Below are positions 45,815 through 57,002 of a DNA stretch of 64,000 nt, piece after piece; the first letter of the stretch is position 1, and the number at the start of each line of letters is the position of its first letter. The position numbers and the translations under genes were made by a program. The DNA is taken from positions 1 to 64,000 of the forward strand of contig NW_025955164.1 in the NCBI RefSeq assembly GCF_022376445.1, given 5' to 3'. This stretch comes from Fomitopsis serialis. Lineage: Eukaryota > Basidiomycota > Agaricomycetes > Polyporales > Fomitopsidaceae. A model generated the notes under the pieces. That model did no database searches, had not been told where the DNA came from, and saw nothing but the letters and a program-made list of their open reading frames with translations.

Positions 45815-47132
45815 TCACTCCTCTGCAGCTTCGACGCGCTCGAGGAGAGGGCGGCCCTCATGCCGCCTACTGTGCCTCAAAGCGGAGTCGTGTCGGGCAA
45901 GTATCTTCTGGCATCGCAGGCATCTCCACCTGTCCTCGCCGGTATGGGTCGCCTCGTGGCGCTTGAGGTCTCTACTCGCCAGGAACGAGTAATCGCAATC
46001 GACATATTTGCAGTGAAGCAGATTTCTCGGCGTGTTGTCGCGCTTGGGGGCAGAGTGCGCACTTTGCGGTTTCGCGCGCGGGACTCTCACCCTGGAGCCG
46101 GTCTTGGCACGAGTTGTAGCATGTCCCGCGCCAGCTTTGCGACTCCGACTCCTGGTCATCATGGATCCCGATGCGACGTTACGAGCAGCTTGATCGCTGC
46201 GATTCTTGACCTTGCCGACTTCCCTGGTGCCTTGTGCTTTACCTGAGTCGCCGCTGCTGCTAACATCTACTGGATCCTCCTCAGGTGTGTATTCGTTGTA
46301 CGCGTCATCTTCGCTGAGCTCACTTGACGATGCTTGCGAGATCGTGGGAGAGCTAGGCCGTGAGATGGATGAATCGGAAGCGGGCTCGCTCATAGGACCA
46401 TACTGCTGCGATGTCGACGTGAGTGGCGTTGACTCGGTCTCCGCGAGAGGTGCAGACGACACTGTGGAGGGCGTGTATGCCGAGGCGACCTCAGCAGACT
46501 GAGAAACAATGATGGACCGACTCCTCGCAGTTGCAGGCATGCACGCCAGCAAAGACATTACTGTCTCTTCTTCTTCCAGGTCCGGGTCCGGGTCTAACTG
46601 ATATGGCGCAGGTACATCCCGCCCCTCGGCATGGTTTTCAGGTTGCGCGCCACGGCGTAAGGCTTTTCCATGCTCCTGGTTCGGTTCTTTCAAGCGGAGC
46701 CACTGCGTGACAGCGAAAGTAGTGACTAGGACTGGTTCGGACCGCCAGTGCCCATCCAGGTGGCGCCGTACATAGGACGAAGTTTGATGTTGACCATTGC
46801 TTGAGACATGGTCGTCGGAGAGTGCCACAGAACCAGATCGAGCGTCTGGAGGACTTTGGATGGTATTGGGATCGTCGCCAGCGATACAAATACCTGTAGC
46901 CTTGTTGTGCGCCACACGTTCGAGACGAATCTGCGGAGCAACCCAAGTGGGTCAGAGGCTACCATGAGCATAGGGATAGCAAGTGGCATACAGCGCTATC
47001 CCGGTGTTCTGAACGCTCCGGCCCCGGGCCCTGGTTCGTCTCTGGTTCATCCATTATGGATTCCTCCACTGGGTAAGACGTGGCTGAGTGCGCGTACTCT
47101 ACTGAGTCGGAAACGGTGGAGGTAGGTGGCAT
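45815..47132 (-). CDS. C2H2 zinc-finger protein, paralogue A
   Basis: Two exons, 47132-46992 and 46930-45815, give 418 residues starting MPPTSTVSDSVEYAHSAT. Most of the protein is disordered and Ser/Thr/Glu-rich. The C-terminus carries two canonical fingers: Cys-x4-Cys-x12-His-x3-His in CKYVDCDYSF..RHEATH, and Cys-x2-Cys-x12-His-x3-His in CLRCQKILARHDSALRHSRRH. A basic stretch precedes them and a short tail ends ERVEAAEE. It is probably a nuclear DNA-binding regulator. A tataag box lies at 47203-47208. It is the first of three same-strand relatives sharing the finger pair. Targets are unknown. Confidence 0.8.
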
Positions 47133-47556
47133 AGTAGGACGAGGGGAAGAGAGTCGATGACATGGACGATGAAGCTCTGCCAGGAGAGGGCCAAAGCCTG
47201 CACTTATACTCATGCCAGCGGCTATGAATGCATGCGGACTTCGGGACTCGGACTCGGACGCGCAAAAGTACATATTGTGACGTGGTCACGGGCTTGGATT
47301 GTGGCATCTCGAGTCAGACAGAAGCAGCTGCTTGTACAGTAGCTCGTCTGTCTGGAAACCGGTTTGAGGTGCCAGTCAGCCGATGAAGTCGAATACAAAA
47401 TTTTGTAGTAAGCATACACTGTTATAAGCATCATGACAGTACAAGAACGCCAGGTCCAACTGTCCCAGCACGCATATGCATATGGCATACAGGTCGTCAA
47501 TATATGGTTCGCATACTTAGCTCATTTGGCCGGGCGGCTAGGGCTCAAGCCTGGCC

Positions 47557-48641
47557 TCATTCGTCAATGACATCGAGAAACTCGAGGAGTGGCTTCTCGC
47601 CCTTATGCCGCCCAGTGCTGTGCCGCATGCCGGCGTCATGTCGAGAAAGGACGGTGCCGCACAGCATGCATTTCCACCCGCCCCTGCGATCATGAGCCGC
47701 CTCATGACGACGGAGGTCCGCCTTGCGCAAGAACGACCGCTTGCAGCCATTGTATCCACATGAGATGGGTGCCCCCACCTGTCTGCGTGGGCTCCCGAGC
47801 AATGTGCGCCGTTCAGCCCAGGGGGTCCTCCGTTTCGACCTTTTCTTGCTTTTAGGGCCCGAAACGCTGTATACCTGGAACGGTGCTGCCTCACTGGGGT
47901 GCTCCACGGAGGCATTCATCCGCCGAGGCTCAGCACTGAGTCCTGGTTCACGATGTAGATCGACATCATTATGGTCACTGATGTCTCCTGTAGCTCCGTC
48001 TTGCGAGTCCTCGTATTCGCTAGAAGCGGCATCGTCCTCTGCGTCGGGCAGGACTGACGATGACGATGGCGCTTGGGGATTCGCAACCGGGGAACGGGTT
48101 CTGCTTGCGCGCATACGCGATAGCAAGGTGATCGCCGACTGCTCCATCTCCGCTAGGCCGGGCAAGTGCGGTGTTGCGTCGGGTACACGATCGCGTGTGG
48201 CGTGTCCGTCAAGCAGTCGATCTTCGAGACGATGCTCTGGTTGGATTTGGTCTAGTGAAGACGGCCTGATCGAGTGGGCTTGAAACTCGTCATTACGAAG
48301 ACGCCGCACAGAAAAGGTCGCCTGGACTCGGAATGCTTCGGATCGTCCTTCCGGATGGCATATAAACGACGTCTGATGTCGAGATTGTAATGCACTAGGG
48401 TCTTCGCACTCTATCATAGCGCTAGAGGAGACCATCCGATAATTGAGGGCAGTAGAACCGGCCACAGGAACAGGTTTGACTGAGAGACGGATACCTGGAG
48501 TGGCGTTGTGTGGCACCTAAATGGGAGACAATATTGATCCAAGTGAGATGATGACTATCACGCGCATGAACGCACTCATCGTACACTGTTATTGCTATCA
48601 TCGCCAGTCTTGGCTGCGATGTCAGGTAATGACGCCTCCAT
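47557..48641 (-). CDS. C2H2 zinc-finger protein, paralogue B
   Basis: Exon 1 (48641-48585) encodes MEASLPDIAAKTGDDSNNS; exon 2 (48516-47557) follows after a gtacga..tttag intron, for 338 residues. The frame of exon 2 has no ATG at its edge, which supports the upstream exon. The fingers are CGYNGCKRSFLRKADLRRHE..H (Cys-x4-Cys-x12-His-x3-His) and CMLCGTVLSRHDAGMRHSTGRH (x2, x12, x4). A basic block KSKKRSKRRTPWAERR precedes them and KPLLEFLDVIDE ends the protein. The N-terminal region is Ser/Asp-rich. It is a likely transcription factor, sister to paralogues A and C. Confidence 0.8.
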
Positions 48642-48988
48642 CACAAACCGCACGCAGTGGCGAGGCGGATGAGACGTGGCGGAGAGCGCGGCGGACTCGG
48701 GGGATGCCCGAGGCGCAACTTGAAAATTAGAGGGCGGCTGCATGGAAGATATGAGTGGCGCAAGTACTGTAGACAAGTAAGATTGGGGATGCAGGAGCGG
48801 ATGTCTACGCCCATGGTTATATATGACGAACAGACAGGAATCAGACGCCAGTGCGGTACATCATCATGGCCGCATGCCGTTGAGCTCGCGGGCGCTACTA
48901 CATAGTGGGCTGAAGCGGAAGCGTCACGGTCAAAGCGGCGCTACCGACTGTAACTTGAAAATGCTTGTCGCTCACGAACCACGAGCGT

Positions 48989-49255
48989 CGTCAACCCGTG
49001 GCTTCGCCACGGGCTGACGGGGCGGTTCTTTCATTCACTGCTTCATGTCGCCCATAAGATTGCAATACTTGGGCCTGCCAGACCTGGGCTTCGCCACAGG
49101 TCTGGCGGCAGTTCTTTCATTCTGTGCTCCATGTTACCCCTAAGGTTACATGCTTGAGCCTGCCAGACCTGGGCTTCGCCACAGGTCTGGCGGCGGGTTT
49201 TCATTCACTGCTTCATGTTACTTTTGAGATTACATACTTGGGCTGGCAGCATCTG
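48989..49255 (+). repeat. Tandem array of hairpin-bearing repeats
   Basis: Three units with a period of about 86 bases. Each starts with a near-perfect palindrome closed by the loop cttcg (48989-49019, 49077-49106 and 49162-49191; core ggcttcgcca) and continues with ttctttcattcactgcttcatgt-like sequence. Units 2 and 3 have identical stems (ccagacctg..caggtctgg). Unit 1 has a different stem (cgtcaacccg..cgggctgacg), so base pairing is kept while sequence changed. Confidence 0.85.
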
Positions 49256-49790
49256 GATCATTCAATGCTGTGTGTTGCCCTTGTGGTTACATTTTGATTC
49301 AATGTTTCCTGGCCTGCAGTACACTCTCCTGTGTATACATTTGTCTTGTGATTTTATAATCTGCTGCAGGGCATTTCTTCCATATTACCGCTGTTTTTCC
49401 CATTATTTCCCGGTATTGATGTGTCCTGTTTCCCCAGTACTGATATTAATCTGGATCATTCAATGCTGTGTGTTGCCCTTGTGATTACATTTTTATTCAA
49501 TATTTCCCGGCCTGTGGTACATTTTCATTGATATCTCTGTCTTCTTCAAGTTGGTGTTTATTTCTTTGGTATTACTGCTGTGTTTCCCATTATTTCCTGG
49601 TACTTATTGATGTGTCCTGTTTTCCTGGTACCAATCTTCCTTATTTTCCCGGTATTGATATCTCATTTCCCAGGGCTGAGTTGTCCAATTTCCCGGCACT
49701 GAGTTGTGATTTTTCTTCCCATCACTCAGGCTTCCCATTTATAACCTATGTGTACACTGTATGTATTTTTTTCTACTCATTTTTCCCGTC
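49253..49790 (+). repeat. T-rich tract with a 66-base direct repeat
   Basis: A block starting tctggatcattcaatgctgt at 49253 recurs at 49450, about 66 bases long with only a few differences. The surrounding 500 bases are rich in T on this strand and repeat short blocks such as tttcccggtattgat and gatgtgtcctgttt. Composition changes sharply at about 49790 to GC-rich DNA. No protein is supported. Confidence 0.7.
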
Positions 49791-50575
49791 ACTTCGCCCG
49801 GAAATTCCACCTCGGGGACACCTCGGGCGGGGCTTGCGCAGGCGCCCGCGGGCGGCAGACGCCGGGAGCTTATGGGAGGAGGGTGCGCCACATGAGGCCA
49901 CGCGGCGAACGTGGACGCCACGCGAGCATACGCGAAAACCACGCGAGTTACGCGCGCCACATCGACACCGCCGTCCCACTCCTTTTAGATCTCCGTCGCA
50001 CATGTATTAGCTCGAGCCTAGGCCAGCTATTTAATTGATGAATTGTCATGGGCGGACGTCGGGCGGACGTTGATGCTTTGCGCTATGAAGTCCGCCTTTG
50101 GTGCCAGTAGTACGAGATGACCTAGTTTCAAAAACTTGTAAGTACTGCGACGAGCAGCGTTATATACCTTGCGAAATCAACTGTAGACGGTCTGAACAGA
50201 CGCACTCGGGCTAATACAGCGAGTAAGTATTGGGTATATATTGATCAGTCTCTGACGAAACTAGATACAGAACTTGTAGTAGATGATCTTGAACGCAGCT
50301 ACTATGAACTACTAGATCTATGCATAATGTTTCTGCACCAAATTGAACGGAGCTCTGTGGGTATACATGCCGCCAATACCTCCCCCAGGCCACACCGGAT
50401 GCCTGACCATTGGTAAAGCAGCTCATCTCAGAGCAAATGCCGTAACGACAAAGGACGGGCTCGCACAGCGCCAGCCGGCGCAGGCTACTACCTGCTCAGC
50501 TTAGTGACCTACCGCTATGCAGCTTCGGTCGCGGCAGGTATACTTCTCCGAGTCGCAGCGTGTAAGTGGCCATGG
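49791..50575. other. Non-coding stretch between the T-rich tract and paralogue C
   Basis: It starts with a GC-rich block (49790-49960) containing repeated cacgcg words, then ordinary sequence. No gene is seen on either strand. Confidence 0.35.
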
Positions 50576-51713
50576 TTATGAATTGGGACGGGTCGAAGTT
50601 CGCCTGGCAACACGAGTCGCATTATCTGTGGTTTCTGTCGAGCCACATCCGCCGGCAGCTACTTCGTCCGCGGATGGTGCATCTTCAACAATTTGGACGG
50701 CCACGATCCATAACGGTTTCCCCCTGTGTCTGTTTCTCGAGTGGCGCTCTGCAGAGTCCGCGCGCGAGAGTATCAAGTTGCAATGCAGGCATTGGACTCT
50801 GCGCTGTTCATGCGTAACGGATTCATGCCGGTCCCGATCCCGCTCTCGTGTAAAGGTTTGCTGGCAGCCACTCTTGCGACACGCGATGTGCGTTGAAGGA
50901 CATTTGATGTGGGTATTTTGGCGGGACGAAGATGCACGGCGCAAGTTCGGGCGATACTCGTCATCGCTCTGCAATCTTCGTCTTGGCCGTTTCTTCTGAG
51001 GCATGAGGGTAGACTGTCCGGCACAATCCTCCTCCTCGTCTGTTTCCGCGCGTCTTTTCAAGTTCCTTCGGAAGGTCTGGCGCAGTACTTGTGGAGATTG
51101 CGCTGTCTGGCGTTCTTGATCCTTTTGATCGTGCAACTCGGATGCTGTTCCATGGACGCTGAGATCGGTCTCAAATTCACACGTCTGCGCTGTTGAACCC
51201 GAGTCGTCCACCGCCACAGTACTTGATTTGGTTCTTCCAAGCCCCGTGTCGTCCATGCTAGGAGCGATGTGGAAGCTTTCGTCGCCGTTTGTTGTAGGGG
51301 TGGGTGACAGCGTGGTCGAGGTTGGCTCCTGTGTTGCAAGCGCGGGTTCAGGTTCGGGGACCAGCGCAGGAAGAGGTGGTGGCGACCGTGGATGCGGCGA
51401 AGGGACAAAGGGGGGTGACCAGGTGTAGTGAGAATGGAAGTCGTGGTATATTGAAGAACCGTCTGCCAACTGCGAGGACCAGTCCGGCAAGTCCGGTAGA
51501 CCGAATTCTCGTAGGAGCTCCGACAGGTTCGTCGGATTGTCGAGGGGCGACGGAAAATTCGCATCACTTCCGAGAGAAGAAAGACTCTGCATCGCTAATG
51601 AGACATGAGGGTAAATGAACGACGACCATTTTACTCACATCTGTGTCGAAGTACTCCGTGGCGAAAGAATCTTCGCTTGACAGAAGCATCGAGTATAGGT
51701 CTGAGGCCGACAT
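50576..51713 (-). CDS. C2H2 zinc-finger protein, paralogue C
   Basis: Exons 51713-51639 and 51586-50576 give 361 residues from MSASDLYSMLLSSEDSF. The frame is open further upstream but has no ATG, and a tataaaag box at 51864-51871 fits this start. The N-terminal half is Pro/Ser-rich and acidic. A basic block KKRPRRRLQ precedes the fingers CRKSGCQQTFTRERDRDRHE..H (Cys-x4-Cys-x12-His-x4-His) and CLHCNLILSRADSAERHSRNRH (x2, x12, x4). A longer tail follows, ending TSTRPNS. The finger pair is diverged but collinear with paralogues A and B. Probably a nuclear regulator. Confidence 0.78.
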
Positions 51714-51871
51714 GGGGTCGTCGAATGCAAGGGGCAACGGTCCAAACGGGCTCGGTATTTCGCAAGGGGATGGGTGAGGCGGGTAAGACAAAAAGGACTG
51801 CCGTCCACGGTAGGACAGGCGATATGGAGTGCGATTGTGTGGAGGAGCGCCACCCTCGACTGGCTTTTATA

Positions 51872-53465
51872 AATTTCAGCCGCTGTAGTGTACTGTGTAC
51901 AGTGATTCACACCATAGCGGATCCTATCCATATGCGCAGTTACCACTAACCTAGAAGCACCTCGGAAATCTGCTCAAAGGGCTCACCGTGTCCCAGAATA
52001 ATGGTAACAATTTCGGAGTTCTATGAGCCGTATACTTCCAGCAGAGCCACTGTGAAAATCCCCCACACAGCCTGCCTTCACTGTCGTTCCTTTCTCGGTC
52101 GCAGACGGTTCACGTTGACGATTCCGGTCAAAATGCCATCGAGTTGAAGCTGATGGTAACGGTATGTTAGCATGACTCGGACTCTCAGAAAAGCCAGACA
52201 CGAAGAACCTTTGATTGCCATCCCACACCTGATGGGTCCCTTGCGTCGCGTCAAACTTGAAGAAACGCCACAGGTGCACGCCGGTTGCCAGTGAGTCCGT
52301 TCCGAGCTGTCCAGATCCGGAAGGACGTCACAGCGTCCAGCGTTTCCTTTCCTTGTAAAATTGCAAGAATGGAGGCTTCTAGCCCAGTACACCGCTAGAT
52401 TTGACAGCGGGCGCATGAATGCGATGTACGTTCTGGCGAAACGCGGCCAGCGGCGGTGACCGCACTTGATCTCAACAACTCAAGTCTCATTAGCATCTCG
52501 ACAGTCGGAGCTACCAAAAAGAGACATGCTGTACCATAGCGCTCTCGCGCACAGCTTCCTGCCTACTAGTCTGCCGGGACCACACGCGTCGCCCGTTCAC
52601 ATTCCACCACTGGCAGTGCCAGTGCTGAGTGCTCCGTCCCGTAGACTCACGAAACCTCTCGTGTGGCGGTATAAGAGCAATCGAAGCCCAAGAAAGAATC
52701 CGTTGAAGCGTTCATCAAGATGTCCTGTGAAAGTACAAGAGTGGAGCGCATCGGAAATTGTGTTGTAGAAGCACAGCACCGGCGCCTACAGGAGGCGGTT
52801 GTTTGGTTCTAAGGCTCTTGCCAAACAACATAGTTCCATATTTGGCAGCCAGTGCAAGCCTGAGGCGGCAGGCCTCCTCAGCCTCAGGCTGAATGTTGCC
52901 AGATGTTGCCTGAACGCAGGCCTCGATTGCTCACTTCCTGTCAATATACGAAGCAGCTTTATCCAAGTCGGAATAATGTTGCGTCCCATATTCCAGTTCA
53001 GTGGAAAGCTTGACTTACTCGGACATGTTGAGACACAACTTCAGCAAGTACTGGAACGCCATCACCGCCGTCGCCTATACTAATAGTAGTAGAGTGCGAG
53101 AGGGCTAGAAGCCATGTCATTCTGACCCGCACCTACGTACGGTTGTGAGCAAACGGCAACGTACATGACCACGGGTTCGGTGACTAAGTAGATGCGTCTA
53201 ATACATATCGTGGATAGGTGCGGGCTACGAATGGGTGATGTGCGAGACCAGACAGACGAGAAGTGACGAGAGAGTGACAAGAGAGGCAGCGAGAGGAGAG
53301 GATGAGATGATCATAAAGAGACGTGTGAACATGCATACGGTCGTGGATTCATCGGAGGGTATCGTACAAATGCAAATATCCAGAACAGACGTCGGCGCTA
53401 ACGATTTGAACGACGCCAGCAAGGTACGAACCTCCTCGCCGCTGTAACTACCTGCAGGAGGACCG
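51872..53465. other. Intergenic stretch, no supported gene
   Basis: Minus-strand frames at 51983-52416 read sequence such as WRFFKFDATQGTHQVWDGN that looks partly protein-like, but no start or splice model could be built. A short inverted repeat gcctgagg..cctcaggc lies at about 52857-52888. Nothing else is recognised. Confidence 0.3.
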
Positions 53466-56465
53466 CTAGCGCAACGACTGCTTTGACGAGCGAGTGCTCA
53501 TGGGTGGCGGTCCGCCGGGCATCCCGAAGCCCTCCGGATCCTCGCCTTGCCCCTGCACCTGTTGATCTTCGCCAGAACCCGAACTCGAGCTGGCGTTCTT
53601 GATCGACACCAGTACCTCCTTACAGTACTTGATCTTGTCGAAGAGGCGCTGATTAAACTTGGCCTGCTTCGGGTCCGAGACCGGTGGGCGAAGTGCAAGG
53701 CCCATTACCTCGCTCAGAGTCCACCGGGTGAGGTTGTAGTCCTTGTCGATGTGGGTGATGAGTAGGCCTTGGGACGAGAGGATGACTTTTGAATGGTCGT
53801 AGAAGTTGAACTGTCAAACCGAGCGATCAGTGACGTCGAGAGAAGACAAGAAGACGCGAAGACGGACCTGTAAGACGTCGTGACTCATCTTGAACACGAT
53901 AACGTGCTTCATGCGGAGGTACTTCTGCACGAAGTCCATGCCCTTCGTGCGTTCCTTGTCTTCGTAAGTGTAGTCGTATTCGCCGTAGAGACGATCCATG
54001 ATATAGCGTTCGAAATGCTTAAGGAGATACACCTTGCTCTTCAGATCTTCGGGATATACAGACACCGTGTAGTTCTTGCGCACGTATACCGAGCCCTGGC
54101 GCCTCGACGAGACGTAATCAAAATGACTGTGGGAAAGGTCAGTAATGCAATGACGTGCAGCTGGCCAAAGGGTGCGCACTGTTTATCTGCGGAGAGAATC
54201 ATCGTCGTACTGTCGTTAAAGTGCACCCCGACAGAGCCATCGGTGAGCGCATAACCCATGCCGTACTTGTTGCAGTAGTCGACCCAGGATACGATGAAGA
54301 CCTTCGGGTCGGGCAAGCCAACCTCCTCGCGGGGATCCTTGAAGACTCGTCCAGCAGCCTTCGCATCAAACGCCACAGTGAGCGTCTGCGCGGCGGCGTC
54401 GAACCCATTCACGCGGAGAGCGGGCGCATTCTCAGTGGACGACGACGGGACCGGGGCCGGAATAGTCGACTCCTCCTTAGGCACCTGCCTCTCTTTCACC
54501 TTCTCTCTCTCCTTGTTCGACTCTCCCCGCCGTTCGCGAGAAGGCCTGAACTCTGCAGGGGGGACGTTCTCCTGGTCCTCCTGGCCGTACGCCGAACCGG
54601 GCGCGCTGCCGGGCACCATCTGCGCGACGATGCGCGCTTTCTGGCTCTCCAACTCCTTCTTGCGGATCACCTCTCGCTGTACATCTTCGTCTTCCTCGCG
54701 CTCTGCGATGTTTTGAAGGTTCGTACGGCCGGGGCGTGCAGGGGAGCGCGGGTCCTTGGCTGCTTGGAGTTTGCGGAGGAGGGGCTCGCCACGGGGTGCA
54801 GCGAGGGGCGCAACCAGCAGAGGTTGACGAGCGGAGCTGAGCAGGGCAGAGATCGGCGAACCAGGTTGCACGGCCTTCTGGAACTCCTTCTCTTGTTGCG
54901 CCAAGCTTGACGACATGCCCTTGCTCTTGCTCGACGTAGCCGCAGAAGGCGCAGGTGGCGCGGGGACGTTGATGCTGGTTACCTGATCCTCGTCCAGCAT
55001 TGCGTAGCGCTTGAGGCGCGCGAGGTTCGCCTCGGAGATCGAGCGCGTGATATGTGCGAAGCTCGGGGGGCCGTCATGCGCAGTTGCGGGGATGTAACCA
55101 GGCACGACGCCTGTTGTGAACCACGCATGTTCAACGATTTCGTGAAGGGTGGGGCGTTGCTGCGGGTCGGGGGTGAGGATCTGCTGTACGAGCTCCCTCA
55201 CAAGCACAGACACAGCGCGGTCTTCGGGGAATTCGTACTCATTGTCCCGAATGCGCTTATAGATGGCCTTGACATCCTTGGTTTGGAACGGCGGGCGGCC
55301 GACGACGAGCGTGTAGAGTATGACGCCAATCGACCACGTGTCGACCTCGAAACTGTGCCCATTTGCGGTGTCGAAGAGAACCTCGGGCGCAATGTAGTTC
55401 GGCGTGCCGCAGATCGTCTTCTTGCGTTCGCCCGGGTTCTCGATGAGCGCCGCAAGGCCGAAGTCACCGACCTTCACGTTCATGTTACGGTCGAGGAAGA
55501 TGTTGCCGAGCTTCAGGTCACGGTGGATGACCTGGTGCGTGTGCATGTATTGGCACGCGCCGATGAGCTGCACCATAAAGAAACGTGACTCCGGCTCTGT
55601 GAAGCGTCGCCGCCGTCGCAGCATGTCCATGAGTGAGCCATTGTGGCATAGCTCGAGGGTCATGTAGACGTTGTCGTCGTCCTCGAAACATTCTTGGAAA
55701 CGAACGATGTTTGGGTGGTCGAGGGAACGGTGGATCTTGATTTCGGCGTAGAGCTGTGTGGCTGTTAGACGGGATGTTCAAGTTGCCACGACGACGTGCG
55801 TACCTTTGTCTTCGCCTTCTTAGTCTTGAGAGAGGATTTCGTGACAACTTTACACGCCGACCTTGAGCCGCGAGAGTCTTGGACTTCATACACGCGAGCG
55901 AAGCCACCCTGTCGATGCAAATGTCAGTGACTGGCAACACCGTCTCACCAGGAATGCCGCAAGTGGAGTCCCTATAACATGCACACAAAGATACCCGCGA
56001 GGCAAAAGAACTCGCAAGGCGCCACTACACGTCACGAATCGCGATTGAAGATGTGGTCGTCACCCAACTCCAAACAGACAACGGCGACGCCGCCACATCC
56101 GTCGTGCTGCGAACGAGCAGCGCGGATGAAGCACAGGGCAGTGAGATGCAGCAAGCAAATCATAGCAGGGACAGGCACAACTCAAGCCGCCGAGTTGTAC
56201 TTACTTCGCCGAGCATGCCAATGCGGAAGAATTCAACCGTTCGAGACTTGTCGGTAATGACTTTGGGAGGTGAAGGCGGGGTGACTTTCATATTCTGCCT
56301 CGGCAGCGGGGGCGATGAAGGGTTGCGGTGTTTCTCTTGGACTTGTGGCTTGGGGGGTGTCCCGGGTGGTGCGTAGGGCTGGTTAATCGCGTGGTGGTTC
56401 GTAGGCGCGGTGCTGAGGGGGTTTCGCCGCGGCGGCGGGGCCATGGTGTAGAGGGGGACGGACAT
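53466..56465 (-). CDS. PLO1: Polo-like serine/threonine kinase (Plk1/Cdc5/Plo1)
   Basis: The mitotic kinase that controls spindle formation, mitotic exit and septation. It starts at the ATG at 56465 (MSVPLYTMAPPPRRN). Exon 1 (56465-56205) ends FFRIGMLGE, and the glycine loop continues in the next exon as GGFARVYEV after a roughly 290-base intron. The kinase core shows AEIKIHRSLDHPNIVRF, the HRDLKLGNIFL catalytic loop, DFGLA, the activation segment KKTICGTPNYIAPE with its phosphorylatable Thr, and DTWSIGVILY. A long charged linker follows. Polo box 1 has VSWVDYCNKYGMGYALTDG, with the Trp used in phosphopeptide binding. Polo box 2 has FNFYDHSKVILS, with the His-x-Lys pincer. The end is Ser/Gly-rich. 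Length is about 750-800 residues. Confidence 0.93.
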
Positions 56466-57002
56466 CGTCGTGGGCAGGCCTGACGCCGTCGACGCAGGTG
56501 CAGGGGTGGCTCGTGATGGATGGGAAGAAGCAGGAGCAAGCCTGCGACGTCGTGCTCAACGCATGTTAGCCACGCTTACATAATCCCACGTTGTTGGTTC
56601 GATTTCGCGTAGCGCGTTTTCCACGTGACCGTGGTGGGGATGCGGTGGGCGCCTGAGCGATGGTACGCGACGCGCTGGGCGCTTTGGGCCAAAGCAGCCC
56701 GCCACTCGTCCGACTGCCGCACCTGCCATTGTCTCCTCGGTCAAAGCGCACCCTCCCGACGCTATGTCCCTCTTCAGGCAACTGTGGCGATGCACGCACT
56801 TCTTGTTCTTCCTCCCCCACCACCACTCCCCCGACAAATACCTTCGCCCTCCCCTCGCAACTTCTGCACGGGCTATTGTCCCGCGACTCGCAAGCAACCT
56901 CCTATACATACAGTCCCCCTGGCCGTGCTTGCACCCAAGCACGGCGAGATCGACATACCACCTTCAATCGGCCACGCCACAACCCTCACTTCATACCGCA
57001 AC
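56466..57002. other. Divergent promoter region between the kinase and the large disordered protein
   Basis: The two genes are transcribed away from each other. Frames on both strands across 56556-56942 mirror each other and lack clear coding character. No RNA gene was seen. Confidence 0.4.
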
